Source of the DNA: Bacteroidales bacterium
GTDB taxonomy: Bacteria > Bacteroidota > Bacteroidia > Bacteroidales > VadinHA17
DNA length: 64,000 nucleotides
Assembly (NCBI GenBank): GCA_022865305.1
Contig: JALHSP010000147.1
Location: forward strand, 62,001-126,000
Direction of reading: 5' to 3'
Made by a program: the position numbers and the translations under genes. How positions within the stretch are numbered: the stretch's first letter is position 1; each line of letters opens with the position of its first letter. The notes beneath the pieces were generated by a model. It made no database searches, was not told where the DNA came from, and worked only from the letters and a program-made list of their open reading frames with translations. Below, in pieces: positions 33,899 to 44,001 of the stretch.

Positions 33899-34762
33899 TT
33901 ATAATTCTCTGATCCAAATATTCCTGAATGCAACCGGATTTCCATGCTGCTGCAACTGTATACTGCCTGCACCATGTTTCTTGATAAGAAATTCCGGGAT
34001 TCCAACAAACGTAGTCGGACCACGTAAAGCTACATTGTTCTGAATTAATATGCCATTGTGAAATACCGTTGCCCTTGGTGGAGTGAAATAAGTTGTACTG
34101 TCTTTGCCAAACCGGGGAGCAGTAAATACGATATCGTAGGTCTGCCATTCTCCGGGTTTTCTGCTGGCATTTACCAGTGGAGCATATTGCTTGTAAAAAG
34201 CTCCTGCCTGGCCATTACGATATGTGCGATTATGCCAGCTGTCCAGTATCTGCACCTCGTACAGATCCTGTAAATAAACGCCGCTGTTACCTCTGCCCTG
34301 GCTTTCACCTGTTATTACAGAAGGTGTCTTCCATTCTACATGCAACTGGAAATCATTAAAAACACGCTTTGTTTTTAACGAGCCGGAACCCTTAACCGAC
34401 TCCATTGCACCATCTTTTATGATCCAGGTCGCAGGCTTTACACCACCACGGGAGGCTTCTTCCCATTCCTTATTAATGTCTGTTCCGTCAAATAAGATGA
34501 TTGCATCGGCAGGGGGATCGCCAACTTTGGCAGCTGGTTGCACCATCTGCACTTCCGGATCCCATATTTCTGTCTGAAAGTGAGTCATTCTTATAGTGGA
34601 ATCCTCAAGAGGACGCTGACGCTGTTCTCCTGTAGCTGTTTGCTGCCTGCTTGCCGGAGGTTGTTGCTGCTGTTGCGGTTGCTGTCCAAGGCATAAAAGA
34701 CCAGGTAACAGCATTAAGCTAAAAATCATTGATTTTTTCATTTGAGTTAAATTGGTTTTCAT
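33899..34762 (-). CDS. DUF1080 (3-keto-disaccharide hydrolase-type) secreted protein
   Basis: 287 aa with a signal peptide (IFSLMLLPGLLCLGQ) and a Gln/Pro-rich linker (QQPQQQQQPPASRQQ). The DUF1080 jelly-roll domain shows IILFDGTDINKEWE, WIIKDGAMESVKGSG, LHVEWKTP, GNSGVYLQDLYEVQILDSW and the late FRNIWIREL. Some family members hydrolyse 3-keto-glycosides; others are uncharacterised. It lies downstream of SusC/SusD in the same direction but behind a hairpin, so it may be part of that locus with reduced or separate expression. Starts at 34762 and 34741 are both plausible. Confidence 0.85.
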   Translation of the reverse strand: MKTNLTQMKKSMIFSLMLLPGLLCLGQQPQQQQQPPASRQQTATGEQRQRPLEDSTIRMTHFQTEIWDPEVQMVQPAAKVGDPPADAIILFDGTDINKEWEEASRGGVKPATWIIKDGAMESVKGSGSLKTKRVFNDFQLHVEWKTPSVITGESQGRGNSGVYLQDLYEVQILDSWHNRTYRNGQAGAFYKQYAPLVNASRKPGEWQTYDIVFTAPRFGKDSTTYFTPPRATVFHNGILIQNNVALRGPTTFVGIPEFLIKKHGAGSIQLQQHGNPVAFRNIWIREL

Positions 34763-34820
34763 TTATAAATTCGATTTACGATAAACATCTTCTGATAAAC
34801 AGGTTCTCTTTAAATAATTA

Positions 34821-34845
34821 AGAGGGTGTCCTCAAAACACCCTCT
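34821..34845 (-). terminator. Hairpin after susD-like gene
   Basis: A 9-bp stem AGAGGGTGT / ACACCCTCT with a 7-nt loop, 56 bp past the SusD stop codon. The minus-strand continuation is TAATTATTT, only a moderate T-tract. Confidence 0.6.
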
Positions 34846-34900
34846 CAAAATTAATTACATTATAAATAAAGCTACTATCCGGAGACAGTTTTAACTTTTT

Positions 34901-36421
34901 TTAATAGCCAGGATTCTGCGTTAAAAGCGGATTTGCATCTTTCGCAGCTTGTGGAATAGGAAACAATAAACGAAACGAAGGAAGCGCATTAGGCCTCCAG
35001 CCGGGGATTGGATCCAGGAATTTACCAAAACGAATCAGATCTTGCCTGCCAAATCCTTCCCAGGCCAACTCCCACCTGCGTTCCAGACGGATATCATCGA
35101 GTGTTACACTGGTTTTAAGTTTTGCAGGATCGGTAAAAACTCTTTTCCTGAGTTCATTTACCAGACGGGTAGCTTCGGTATTATCTATATCGAGCCTTAC
35201 AAGAGCTTCGGCTTTCATCAGGTAGACGTCAGCAAGCCTGTAAATTGCAAAATCATTTTCCATTGCGGTAGCACCTTTCTTATACTCCCACTTATTGCAT
35301 CTTGCCCCGTCTTCCTGTTCTGTTTGTCCCCATCCATCAGCATCGATAGCGTATTTCATGGTGATATCAATAGTATGGATAAGCGGCCGCCCATGAGCCG
35401 TAATAATGGTTTGTCCGGTAGAAGGATCTATCATCGGGCCGATCAGAAAACTCCCAAGATACCGTTTATCATCCGGATCAAATGATCTGACAAAATCCGC
35501 CATAGCGGCGATTCCATTATTTGCACCTCCGGGAAGTCCCAACGCTTTCGGATCCAGATAATGAAGTGTATATCCACGCACTCCTAATGAAGATGATATA
35601 CTGTTTACAGCTACTAAAATCGCTTCTTTGGAATTTTCATTATTGGCACTAAACTGACCTTTCCAATCAACTTCCAGAGAATAGGGAAGCGACATAATAA
35701 CATTACAGGCGTCAATACACTCCTGCCATTTTTGACCACCGGCAGGATTCCATACCATGGCGTTCAGATACATTTTAGCGAGCATTGTGTAAACAGCTCC
35801 TTTTGTATACTTCCCATAACTTGACGCACTTACATCTGACCTTATAAGATCTTTTATAGCATTGAGTTCAGACATAATAAATGTATAAACCTCTGCCCTT
35901 GTTTTTGTAGATGGCTTCGATAAATCAGTGAAATCAGTTACAATTGGCACGTTCCCATAACAGTCAACCAGCTGCATATACCTGTGCGCCCTGGCAGCTC
36001 TGACCTGGCATAAATATGGCACTTTATCAGGTATAGCCGGACTATTTTCAATCAGATAAATAATCTGATTGAAATTTGTTATACGTGAATAACTGGTATT
36101 ATACACACCGTTGATGGCGTTACCACTCAGTGGTCTCCAGGTCCCCATCGTCATTTCTTTAAATACACCACCATCCCACCAGTCTCCACCTCTTCGGGTG
36201 GGAGTTACTGCCTCATCTGAGACATTATTTATACCATGTATTGCATTAAAATCCCTCAGACGTGTGTAAATCGGAGCAATTAATGAATTTATCTCTGCTT
36301 CCGTTGTCCCATATGAATCCATTGGTAATTGAGAATATACTTCTTCATCCAGATTTGTACATCTAACAGTCAATAATCCCAAAAGTATTACCAATGCTAA
36401 GTATAGTGTTAACTTTTTCAT
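34901..36421 (-). CDS. SusD/RagB-family outer-membrane lipoprotein
   Basis: 506 aa. The lipobox is LLTVRC (Cys ~21), followed by the typical NLDEEVYSQ. TPR-like helices include RAARAHRYMQLVDCYGNVPI, a SusD hallmark, and the C-terminal part carries the RLADVYLMKAEALVRL and RLERRWELAWEGFGRQDLIRFG signatures. It forms a lid over its SusC partner, whose gene lies 18 bp upstream. The usual substrates are oligosaccharides or peptides; the only hydrolase-type neighbour is DUF1080, so the glycan cannot be predicted. Confidence 0.95.
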   Translation of the reverse strand: MKKLTLYLALVILLGLLTVRCTNLDEEVYSQLPMDSYGTTEAEINSLIAPIYTRLRDFNAIHGINNVSDEAVTPTRRGGDWWDGGVFKEMTMGTWRPLSGNAINGVYNTSYSRITNFNQIIYLIENSPAIPDKVPYLCQVRAARAHRYMQLVDCYGNVPIVTDFTDLSKPSTKTRAEVYTFIMSELNAIKDLIRSDVSASSYGKYTKGAVYTMLAKMYLNAMVWNPAGGQKWQECIDACNVIMSLPYSLEVDWKGQFSANNENSKEAILVAVNSISSSLGVRGYTLHYLDPKALGLPGGANNGIAAMADFVRSFDPDDKRYLGSFLIGPMIDPSTGQTIITAHGRPLIHTIDITMKYAIDADGWGQTEQEDGARCNKWEYKKGATAMENDFAIYRLADVYLMKAEALVRLDIDNTEATRLVNELRKRVFTDPAKLKTSVTLDDIRLERRWELAWEGFGRQDLIRFGKFLDPIPGWRPNALPSFRLLFPIPQAAKDANPLLTQNPGY

Positions 36422-36439
36422 AATAAATCAGTTTTAAAG

Positions 36440-39400
36440 TTAAAAAGTTACATTTAGGCCCAATATATAGGTCCTTGATTTCGGATAATACATCCTTCCC
36501 TCCACGCCGGGATCAAGTCCGGACATGGATACTTCAGGGTCAACTCCCTTATATTTGGTAATGGTGATCAGATTATGAGTCGTTGCATAAAACCTTATCC
36601 TGCTGACTCCAAGCATGTCCTTTGGTAATAATGAGTAACCAAGTGTCATGTTATCCAATCGTGCGAAAGATCCTTTTTCAATGTAAAAGCTGTTATAAAA
36701 CGGACTCTGTTTTAATCCCATGGTTAATGCTTCCTTTAAACAATTTGCCCCGGGCAACCACTGTAAATTAGCATATGACATTTTTGAAAAATTCAGGACA
36801 TCATTGCCAAATAATCCCCGGATAAAAAAGGATAACTCTAAATTCTTATATGAAATATTATTACTTATGCCATAGGTCAATTTGGGTTGAGCTTTTCCGA
36901 TGTACGTGTAGTCAGCAATAGTAAAACCAGCTATCCCGTCTATCATGTCGTTTATGATATACTTTCCATCTGCATCGATTCCAAGACATTCTGGCCCATA
37001 AAATTGACCTACCTGATATCCTTCCTGAATTATATGAGTCGTATTGGCCGAACCTCCTCTCACCCATGCATCTCCTGTTTTGATAAATGAAGTAGTAAAC
37101 TCCTCATTTGAAAGCGAAGTTATTTTATTCTCATTATGGGCAGCGTTTACAGATACAGTCCACCTCAGATTGGTTTTCCTGATGACATCGCCCGTCAGGG
37201 TAAGTTCAAGCCCTTTGTTTTCCATGGATCCGACATTTGCGGCAATGGTATTATACATATAAGGTGGCACGGGTACTGAATAATTATACAGGAGGTCTTT
37301 TGTATTTTTACTGTAATATTCAACTGTTCCATTAATTCTGGCATCGAAAAGACTGAAGTCAATTCCCACATTGAACATTGATGTCGACTCCCATTTCAGA
37401 TCCGGATTTGGATTCTGGCTTACCCCGTAAGCAGTGTGCCATGCTCCGCTATCATAATATAATCCCGAGGAACCATACAGTGACAAAGACTGGTAAGGAT
37501 TCAGTCCACTTTGATTACCGGAGACACCATAACCAGCGCGCAATTTTAATTCATCAAATACACCCCTGAGATTTTGCATAAATGGTTCATCGATCAATCT
37601 CCAGGCAGCAGACACTGATGGGAATGTACCCCACTTATTGTTAGGACCAAATTTAGATGAGCCATCACGGCGCAGAGCGGCAGATACAATGTAACGACCG
37701 GCAAATGAATAATTTATTCTTCCAAAAAATGAGATTAATTTATTCATGTTTGCATTTGAGGATACATCACCGGTTAACAGCTGTTCTCCGGCACCCAGAT
37801 TGTTAAAACCAAAAAGGTTTGTCACGAAATACCGGTTTTGTGCAAAAGCTGACTGGTAATGATAATCTTCATAGGAATAACCCCCCAGCAGGTTTACATC
37901 ATGTCTTCCAAACTTCCTGGCATAATTTATTGTTGTTTCCAGCAGATTTTTATCACTTGAAGAAGCCGAGCGCGATGCTGTTCCATTAGATGCTCTTCCG
38001 GCACGTGTCCGTGAATCCTGGTAATCACCGGCATCGTACGAGTTGCGTTCTTTGTAAAAATTTATTCCTGCTGACAAACCGTTTGTAATTTTCAGTGTTG
38101 CTTTTCCATTTACAAATAACAGGGCTGTTTTTCGGGGAAACTTGTTGTATTCTATATTCCTGACCGGATTTCCCTGGTCATATTCATCAGAATCCCACCA
38201 TGTTCCGTCAGGATTTTTTACCGGAATGGTAGGCACCACATTATAAGCCAGGACAAAATTATATGTATAGGTAGACTGATAATCCCTCTGGTTTAAGCCA
38301 CCAGATAATGTCAGGTCCAGATGATCTTTAAGAGCCTTTTGATTGACCGAGAACCTGGTATTAATTCTTTTCTGATAGTTGTCCTTCATGACACCTTCCT
38401 GATCAAGATAAGAAACAGAGACCCTGTAGCTATTGCTTTTCCCGGCTCCTGAAACTGACAGATCATGGTTCTGGCTGACACCGGTCCTCATGATCTCATC
38501 AAACCAGTTCGTGTTGGCTCCCTTATCAAAAACAGTGATATCAACATCGTTATCCTCAGCCCATTGCCTGTATTCATCGGCTGTCAGCACATCAGGGGTA
38601 TTACTTACAATATCAACAGCACCATATACATTATAATCTACCGTGGTTCTATCCTGGGTTCCCTTCTTAGTGGTGATCAGAATTACACCGCTTGCTGACC
38701 GTGAACCATAGATAGCTGCAGCTGAAGCATCCTTCAATACGCTGATTGATTCTATATCCTGGGGAGCAACTGAGCCCAGAGCCAATCCCGGAACTCCATC
38801 TATTACGACAAATGGTTCACTGCTTCCCGTTAATGACGAAGTACCCCTTAACCTCATGGATTGTTCAGCGGTAACATCACCGGTTGAAGTTGTGATGGTC
38901 AATCCGGCAACTTTACCCTGAATAAAATCAGCAGCGGTTCTTGTAATACCGGCATTAAAGTTTTTTTCTGTAACATTGGTAACTGAGCTGGATATTGCCC
39001 TCCTTTGCTGGGTTCCATAACCAACAACCACTATTTCATCCAGCCCTGTGAGGCTTTCAGCAAGGGTAACGTTAATCGAAGTCTGTGATCCTACAATGAC
39101 CTCCTGCGAGGTGTACCCCACGAAAGAAAACACAAGAACAGAGTTAGCGGAAGCAACATTAAGGGAAAATCTTCCGTCAACGTCTGAATTTGCCCCATTT
39201 AATGTTCCTTTTTCAAGAACATTTACCCCTGGCAAAGCCTGACCGTTAGAGTCTGTAATACGACCCGTTACAGCTTTTTGCTGATCATCTGTAGTGGTTT
39301 TTCCTTTTGACAAATCAATAAGCCGGTCAGAGGAACCGGATTGAAATGTCACAGATGCAAGCAATTCCCTGTTTTTTTCATTATCCATGGATGCAACTTT

Positions 39401-39535
39401 ATCATCCTGCTGTGTGAATGCAGCAAAGATTTGGACAGATCCTGACAATAACAAAACAGTTGTGAGTCCCATTACTATCCTGATTTTTTTAAAATGCAAT
39501 AGTACTGAAACAAAATGTGAAAGTTTTTTTGTCAT
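36440..39535 (-). CDS. SusC/RagA-family TonB-dependent receptor
   Basis: 1031 aa outer-membrane importer. The N-terminal signal region (IRIVMGLTTVLLLSGSVQIFA) is followed by a CarboxypepD_reg-like domain (AVTGRITDSNGQALPGVNVL), the SusC box region (LDEIVVVGYGTQQRRAISSS), plug motifs (PFVVIDGVPG, DASAAAIYGSRSASGVILI) and a ~800-residue 22-strand barrel ending in YILGLNVTF. No ECF sigma/anti-sigma pair is adjacent and there is no STN extension, so TonB-sigma signalling is unlikely. It forms an operon with the SusD gene 18 bp downstream. Confidence 0.95.
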   Translation of the reverse strand: MTKKLSHFVSVLLHFKKIRIVMGLTTVLLLSGSVQIFAAFTQQDDKVASMDNEKNRELLASVTFQSGSSDRLIDLSKGKTTTDDQQKAVTGRITDSNGQALPGVNVLEKGTLNGANSDVDGRFSLNVASANSVLVFSFVGYTSQEVIVGSQTSINVTLAESLTGLDEIVVVGYGTQQRRAISSSVTNVTEKNFNAGITRTAADFIQGKVAGLTITTSTGDVTAEQSMRLRGTSSLTGSSEPFVVIDGVPGLALGSVAPQDIESISVLKDASAAAIYGSRSASGVILITTKKGTQDRTTVDYNVYGAVDIVSNTPDVLTADEYRQWAEDNDVDITVFDKGANTNWFDEIMRTGVSQNHDLSVSGAGKSNSYRVSVSYLDQEGVMKDNYQKRINTRFSVNQKALKDHLDLTLSGGLNQRDYQSTYTYNFVLAYNVVPTIPVKNPDGTWWDSDEYDQGNPVRNIEYNKFPRKTALLFVNGKATLKITNGLSAGINFYKERNSYDAGDYQDSRTRAGRASNGTASRSASSSDKNLLETTINYARKFGRHDVNLLGGYSYEDYHYQSAFAQNRYFVTNLFGFNNLGAGEQLLTGDVSSNANMNKLISFFGRINYSFAGRYIVSAALRRDGSSKFGPNNKWGTFPSVSAAWRLIDEPFMQNLRGVFDELKLRAGYGVSGNQSGLNPYQSLSLYGSSGLYYDSGAWHTAYGVSQNPNPDLKWESTSMFNVGIDFSLFDARINGTVEYYSKNTKDLLYNYSVPVPPYMYNTIAANVGSMENKGLELTLTGDVIRKTNLRWTVSVNAAHNENKITSLSNEEFTTSFIKTGDAWVRGGSANTTHIIQEGYQVGQFYGPECLGIDADGKYIINDMIDGIAGFTIADYTYIGKAQPKLTYGISNNISYKNLELSFFIRGLFGNDVLNFSKMSYANLQWLPGANCLKEALTMGLKQSPFYNSFYIEKGSFARLDNMTLGYSLLPKDMLGVSRIRFYATTHNLITITKYKGVDPEVSMSGLDPGVEGRMYYPKSRTYILGLNVTF

Positions 39536-39954
39536 TAAGGTAAGTTTTTAGGTTATTAAAAATACTTTAGGGCTATCCGGCAAGATAGCAATAACAGATA
39601 AGGACAGGAGCATTCCAAGTCCCGAGGAGCTGGAGTTTTTCATAGGCAGGTTAGGTTTTAAAGAATATCAACTATAAAACTTTGGATCTCCATAATCCGT
39701 TCACAAGATATTAAAAAAAGATTAAAAAAAATCAATTTGACTCATTTTTCTGCCATGCTGTTGACAACAAGGTTAATTTTCACCGATGAATGCGGTCTTA
39801 ATAAAATCAGAGGCGATAAGAGAAAATCGTCAAATCCCTGTTATCAATTAAAAAGATTATTTTTGAAAATAATTATTATGTATTAATAATATCGATCGTC
39901 CTTATCAACGATTCGTTACATGTTTTGATATATTACGCTAATAAAGCTCTAAGA
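39536..39954. other. Divergent intergenic region between SusC and a giant lipoprotein gene
   Basis: 419 bp that should hold promoters for both divergent genes. No clear operator was seen. On the plus strand around 39560-39680 a frame reads SPEELEFFIGRLGFKEYQL before a stop; it looks like the C terminus of a lost gene but I cannot assign a family. A-rich tracts (39708-39730) precede the right-hand gene. Confidence 0.4.
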
Positions 39955-42900
39955 ATGAAAAGATCAGCTCCTTTTTTGATTATACTTTTACTGATTTTTT
40001 CCTGTAAACCCAGGGAAAAAGAAAAAAATGAGTTGTTTTTGTTGTTATCCCCTGCCTTAACTAATGTTGATTTTGTCAACCAGTTAACAGAAAACGAGCA
40101 ATTCAATATCATACAATATCTATACTTCAATAACGGTGCCGGGGTTGCTGCCGGAGACATCAATAATGATGGCCTGCCAGACTTATATTTCACATCAAAT
40201 CAGAATCCCAATAAATTATACCTGAACAAAGGGAATCTTAAATTTGAGGATATCACCGAAGAGGCCGGAGTGGGCGGAAAAGGTGATTGGAAGACCGGTG
40301 TTACGATGGCAGATGTGAATGGGGATGGTTTTTTGGATATTTACGTTTGTCAGGTCGGAAATTACAAGGTGGTTCATGGGAAAAACCAGTTATTCATTAA
40401 TCAGGGAGATCTTACATTCAAAGAAGAAGCACATGATTACGGACTTGATTTTCAGGGTTTTTCAACACAGGCAGCTTTTTTTGATTACGACATGGATGGG
40501 GATCTGGATATGTATCTTCTTAACCATTCATTCCATACTGCCCGTAGTTATGGTGATGCATCCCTCCGCTATGATCAGGACTCCCTTGGTGGTGACAGGC
40601 TATTCGGAAATGATGAGGCTGACGGCAAGCGAGTTTTTCGGGATATTACCCGCCAGGCAGGCATTTACAGCAGTCAGATTGGTTATGGTTTAGGAGTAAA
40701 TATCAGTGACATTAACAACGATGGTTTCCCGGATATTTATATCTCGAATGATTTTCACGAAAATGATTATTTATTTATTAATAACGGCAATGGTACTTTT
40801 TCTGAGCGACTAACAGAATTCATGGAGCACACAAGCAGATCCTCAATGGGTAATGATGTAGGTGATATCAACAATGACGGCCTGTTGGATGTGATGGTTC
40901 TGGATATGCTCCCGGAAGAGGAAAAAATCAGGAAACAATCGGGAGGGGAAGATGATTATGATCTATTTGTGTTAAAGCTGAGACTTGGTTATGGTTACCA
41001 ATTTGTACGCAATACGCTGCAACTCAATCTGGGTGGTGGAATGTTTAGTGAAATCGGGCGGTTGGCAGGCGTATATGCCACTGACTGGAGTTGGTCTCCT
41101 TTGTTTTGTGATGTGGATAATGACGGATGGAAAGATCTTTTTATTACGAACGGGATTTATCGAAGAGCCAATGACCTGGACTATATCAAATTTTTAACGG
41201 CAAATAACTTTTTTTCTTCAGAGGAAAATAAAGATACTCCGGATAAGGTATTGTACGACAAAATGCCACTTTATCCATACTTCAATTACATCTATAAAAA
41301 CAACGGTGATCTCACATTTTCGAATATGGCAAAAGAATGGGGATTTAATACACGGTCCTATTCCAATGGTTCCAGTTACGCCGATCTGGATAACGATGGT
41401 GATCTGGATCTGATTGTTAACAATATCAATGAGCAAGCTTATATTTACATGAATAACGCTTCAAGCCAGCACAATAATCATTTTTTATCGGTAGGATTAA
41501 AAGGTAAAGGGTTAAACACCCATGGCATTGGAGCCCGTGTAACTTTATATTGTAAAGGTCAGAAACAGATTTCCGAGCAATTTCCCACAAGAGGTTTTAT
41601 GTCTGCATCTTCGGATGTTTTACATTTTGGGCTGGGAACGGCAAAGGTAGTCGACTCTATTCTTGTACGCTGGCCGGACCTGTCAGAACAAACGATAAAG
41701 GATGTTCCTGTTGATAAGGTTATTACATTGGAAATGAAAAATGCAGTGCAACCTGTGAGAGGAGATGGTCAGGACAATAAGAATCTGAAGTTGTTTTCCC
41801 AAACCCTGCTGCCGGGAATAGAGTACAAGCACAAAGAGGACCTTTTCGTTGATTTTAAACGGGAGCACCTGGTTCCGCATAGTCTTTTAGCGGAGGGACC
41901 GGCTCTGGTCGTTGATGATTTAAATGGAGACGAAATGGAAGATTTGTTTGTGGGCGGGGCGAAAGGGCAGGCATCCGGGATATTCATTCAACAAAATGAC
42001 GGTACTTTCAAACCATTGGATACACCTTTATTAATAAAGGACATTAACAACGAAGATGTGGATGCAGCAGCTTTTGACGCAGATGGAGACGGTGATCTTG
42101 ATCTCTATATAGTACGGGGAGGTAATGCAGTAATCGTTGGGAATCCTTTACTGGAGGACAGGTTGCTTATAAACGATGGGAAAGGTGGTTTTAATGAGTG
42201 TGAAAAAGGATCATTGCCTTTTACGGCTAATAACGGCTCCTGCGTACGGCCATGCGACTTTGACGGTGATGGTGATATGGATTTGTTTGTAGGTTCAAGA
42301 TCTATACCCGGGATATATGGATTATCGCCCAATCAGTTATTACTTGAAAACGATGGACAAGGCCATTTTAAGGATGTGACAGATTATAGAATGAAACGGT
42401 TGAAAAAGATCGGGATGGTGACTGATGCATGCTGGATGGATTTTGACCAGGATGGCGATAAGGATCTGATCATGGTTGGTGAATGGATGAAGGTTTGTAT
42501 TTTGATGAATGATAAAGGATTTTTTACTGATGTAACCCGTAAATCCGGTATGGAGGAAACATCAGGATGGTGGAATTGTATACGTGCCGCTGACGTTGAC
42601 GGAGATAGTGATCTGGATTTAATAGGGGGTAATTTGGGACTGAATTCCATACTAAAGGCTTCAGTAAAGGAACCCGTCGAAATGTACTTGAATGATTTTG
42701 ATAATAATGGATCACTTGATCAGGTAATCTGTTCTTATCAGGATGGCATCAGTTACCCCGTGGCCTCCCTTGATGAGATGATAAGTCAAATGCCTTTTTT
42801 GGGAAAAAAGTTCACAAGTTATTCTGATTTTGGAGGGAAAACAGTAAAAGATATTTTTGGTAAGAAAACATTGAACCATTCCATTTTAAAAAGTGCTGTT

Positions 42901-43272
42901 TTGTTTGAAAGTTGTCTTTTTCTCAATAATGGAGATGGAACTTTTGAAATAAATAAACTTCCCATGATGGCTCAGTTTTCCCCGGTTCGCGATATTCTTG
43001 TTCGTGATCTCGATATTGATGGGAAGATGGACCTCGTCCTGGCTGGGAACGATTATTCCGTAAGGCCCTCGATGGGTCGCTATGATGCCAGTTATGGGTG
43101 GTGTCTGTTGGGTGATACAGATTACAGATATAATGCACTAATGCCAACTAAGAGTGGCCTTAAGATAACCGGAGATGCAAGAAGGATTCTCCCAATTAAG
43201 GTATCGGGAAAACAATATCTGGTGGCTGCAGTAAATGACGGAAATCTGCAAATATTCGAATTGTTAAAGTAG
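39955..43272 (+). CDS. Large FG-GAP/UnbV (CRTAC1-like) lipoprotein
   Basis: 1105 aa from the ATG at 39955 (MKRSAPFLIILLLIFSC, lipobox LIFSC). A TTG at 39925 would prepend ten residues to the signal and is less likely. FG-GAP/VCBS repeats occur in two blocks: ~50-480 (AAGDINNDGLPDLYF, MADVNGDGFLDIYVC, NISDINNDGFPDIYIS) and ~620-1050 (VDDLNGDEMEDLFVGG, RPCDFDGDGDMDLFVG), separated by a UnbV/ASPIC domain at ~520-590 (GIGARVTLYCKGQ ... DVLHFGLG ... RWPDLSEQTI). This two-propeller layout is common next to SusC/SusD genes in Bacteroidetes, so it may be a surface partner of that locus; it is divergent from it. Confidence 0.88.
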   Translation: MKRSAPFLIILLLIFSCKPREKEKNELFLLLSPALTNVDFVNQLTENEQFNIIQYLYFNNGAGVAAGDINNDGLPDLYFTSNQNPNKLYLNKGNLKFEDITEEAGVGGKGDWKTGVTMADVNGDGFLDIYVCQVGNYKVVHGKNQLFINQGDLTFKEEAHDYGLDFQGFSTQAAFFDYDMDGDLDMYLLNHSFHTARSYGDASLRYDQDSLGGDRLFGNDEADGKRVFRDITRQAGIYSSQIGYGLGVNISDINNDGFPDIYISNDFHENDYLFINNGNGTFSERLTEFMEHTSRSSMGNDVGDINNDGLLDVMVLDMLPEEEKIRKQSGGEDDYDLFVLKLRLGYGYQFVRNTLQLNLGGGMFSEIGRLAGVYATDWSWSPLFCDVDNDGWKDLFITNGIYRRANDLDYIKFLTANNFFSSEENKDTPDKVLYDKMPLYPYFNYIYKNNGDLTFSNMAKEWGFNTRSYSNGSSYADLDNDGDLDLIVNNINEQAYIYMNNASSQHNNHFLSVGLKGKGLNTHGIGARVTLYCKGQKQISEQFPTRGFMSASSDVLHFGLGTAKVVDSILVRWPDLSEQTIKDVPVDKVITLEMKNAVQPVRGDGQDNKNLKLFSQTLLPGIEYKHKEDLFVDFKREHLVPHSLLAEGPALVVDDLNGDEMEDLFVGGAKGQASGIFIQQNDGTFKPLDTPLLIKDINNEDVDAAAFDADGDGDLDLYIVRGGNAVIVGNPLLEDRLLINDGKGGFNECEKGSLPFTANNGSCVRPCDFDGDGDMDLFVGSRSIPGIYGLSPNQLLLENDGQGHFKDVTDYRMKRLKKIGMVTDACWMDFDQDGDKDLIMVGEWMKVCILMNDKGFFTDVTRKSGMEETSGWWNCIRAADVDGDSDLDLIGGNLGLNSILKASVKEPVEMYLNDFDNNGSLDQVICSYQDGISYPVASLDEMISQMPFLGKKFTSYSDFGGKTVKDIFGKKTLNHSILKSAVLFESCLFLNNGDGTFEINKLPMMAQFSPVRDILVRDLDIDGKMDLVLAGNDYSVRPSMGRYDASYGWCLLGDTDYRYNALMPTKSGLKITGDARRILPIKVSGKQYLVAAVNDGNLQIFELLK

Positions 43273-43284
43273 GGTGATTCCTAT

Positions 43285-43599
43285 TTAGGAAAGAAATGCC
43301 GACCTCTGCTCAACTTCACATGAACTCACCCTCAGATTATGTGAAATAGTGTCAATTTTGGACGTCTTTAAATCCTGAATTTTTAAATACAGGACATTAT
43401 CTTCATCCCAGACATCCAATAACCTTACCGCTGTTGGTTTATCCGTTAACCAGTTTTCAATCTTCAAATATGGATAACCAATTATTAATATCTTATTACC
43501 AGTTAAAATGAAATCTAAATCCAACATAATTGAATCTGGTGGGTAGTATTTAAGGATTTTTCTGCCAGATCTGTTAGTATATGTTTTATTGCACATCAT
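43285..43599 (-). CDS. Hypothetical protein (104 aa)
   Basis: Not recognised. A beta-rich small protein without signal peptide (DLDFILTGNKILIIGYPYLKI, VRLLDVWDEDNVLYLKIQDL). It is 6 bp behind the next upstream gene (43606-44001), so the two are probably one operon. AT-rich codon use is like the other small genes at this end and unlike the neighbouring UnbV gene. Confidence 0.6.
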   Translation of the reverse strand: MMCNKTYTNRSGRKILKYYPPDSIMLDLDFILTGNKILIIGYPYLKIENWLTDKPTAVRLLDVWDEDNVLYLKIQDLKTSKIDTISHNLRVSSCEVEQRSAFLS

Positions 43600-43605
43600 G
43601 GATGG

Positions 43606-44001
43606 TTATTTATTTTCCTGTTCCAGAAGTTCATCATTGGTATAATCAATGGTACTTTCAGCATAAGCCATTTGTTTTATATCGTTCCAGCAGATAAGAA
43701 AGTGTTCAGGATGTTCATTATTAACATCAAGACTGATTTCAGCCGTATTACCAGTGGATGTGTTGGTTAATGTCATATATATTTTGCCATTGCTGTAATC
43801 AACATCATTTAATTGGTAAACACCAAAACCAATATTATTAACGACAAAGTATTTCTGCCCTAACCCCAGACTATGTTCTATTTTACGATTAAGTATGATT
43901 TGAAGGTGTTTATACCTGTCTGCATGGTTTTGCATGTCATCAATAAGTTCATCAAAAGTTGAAGGATATTGATAAGTGCTATTGTTTGTTTCTTTTTCCA
44001 T
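43606..44001 (-). CDS. Hypothetical protein (131 aa)
   Basis: Not recognised. It has an acidic N terminus with STFDELIDDMQNHADRYKHL and a beta-rich middle (KYFVVNNIGFGVYQLNDVDY, GKIYMTLTNTSTGNTAEISL), and no signal or membrane segment. First of a two-gene minus-strand unit at the right end of the accessory block, where integrative elements often carry orphan genes. The middle faintly recalls the 44335 product (EYLVNNAG...), but this is too weak to claim homology. Confidence 0.6.
   Translation of the reverse strand: MEKETNNSTYQYPSTFDELIDDMQNHADRYKHLQIILNRKIEHSLGLGQKYFVVNNIGFGVYQLNDVDYSNGKIYMTLTNTSTGNTAEISLDVNNEHPEHFLICWNDIKQMAYAESTIDYTNDELLEQENK

Noticed and set aside
33899-39535. Complete polysaccharide utilisation locus
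   Set aside because: SusC/SusD and DUF1080 are present but no glycoside hydrolase, lyase, SusE/F or dedicated regulator was seen next to them.
39560-39680. Small gene between SusC and the UnbV lipoprotein
   Set aside because: A ~45-codon open stretch ends in protein-like SPEELEFFIGRLGFKEYQL but has no start codon or family match; kept only as a possible remnant.
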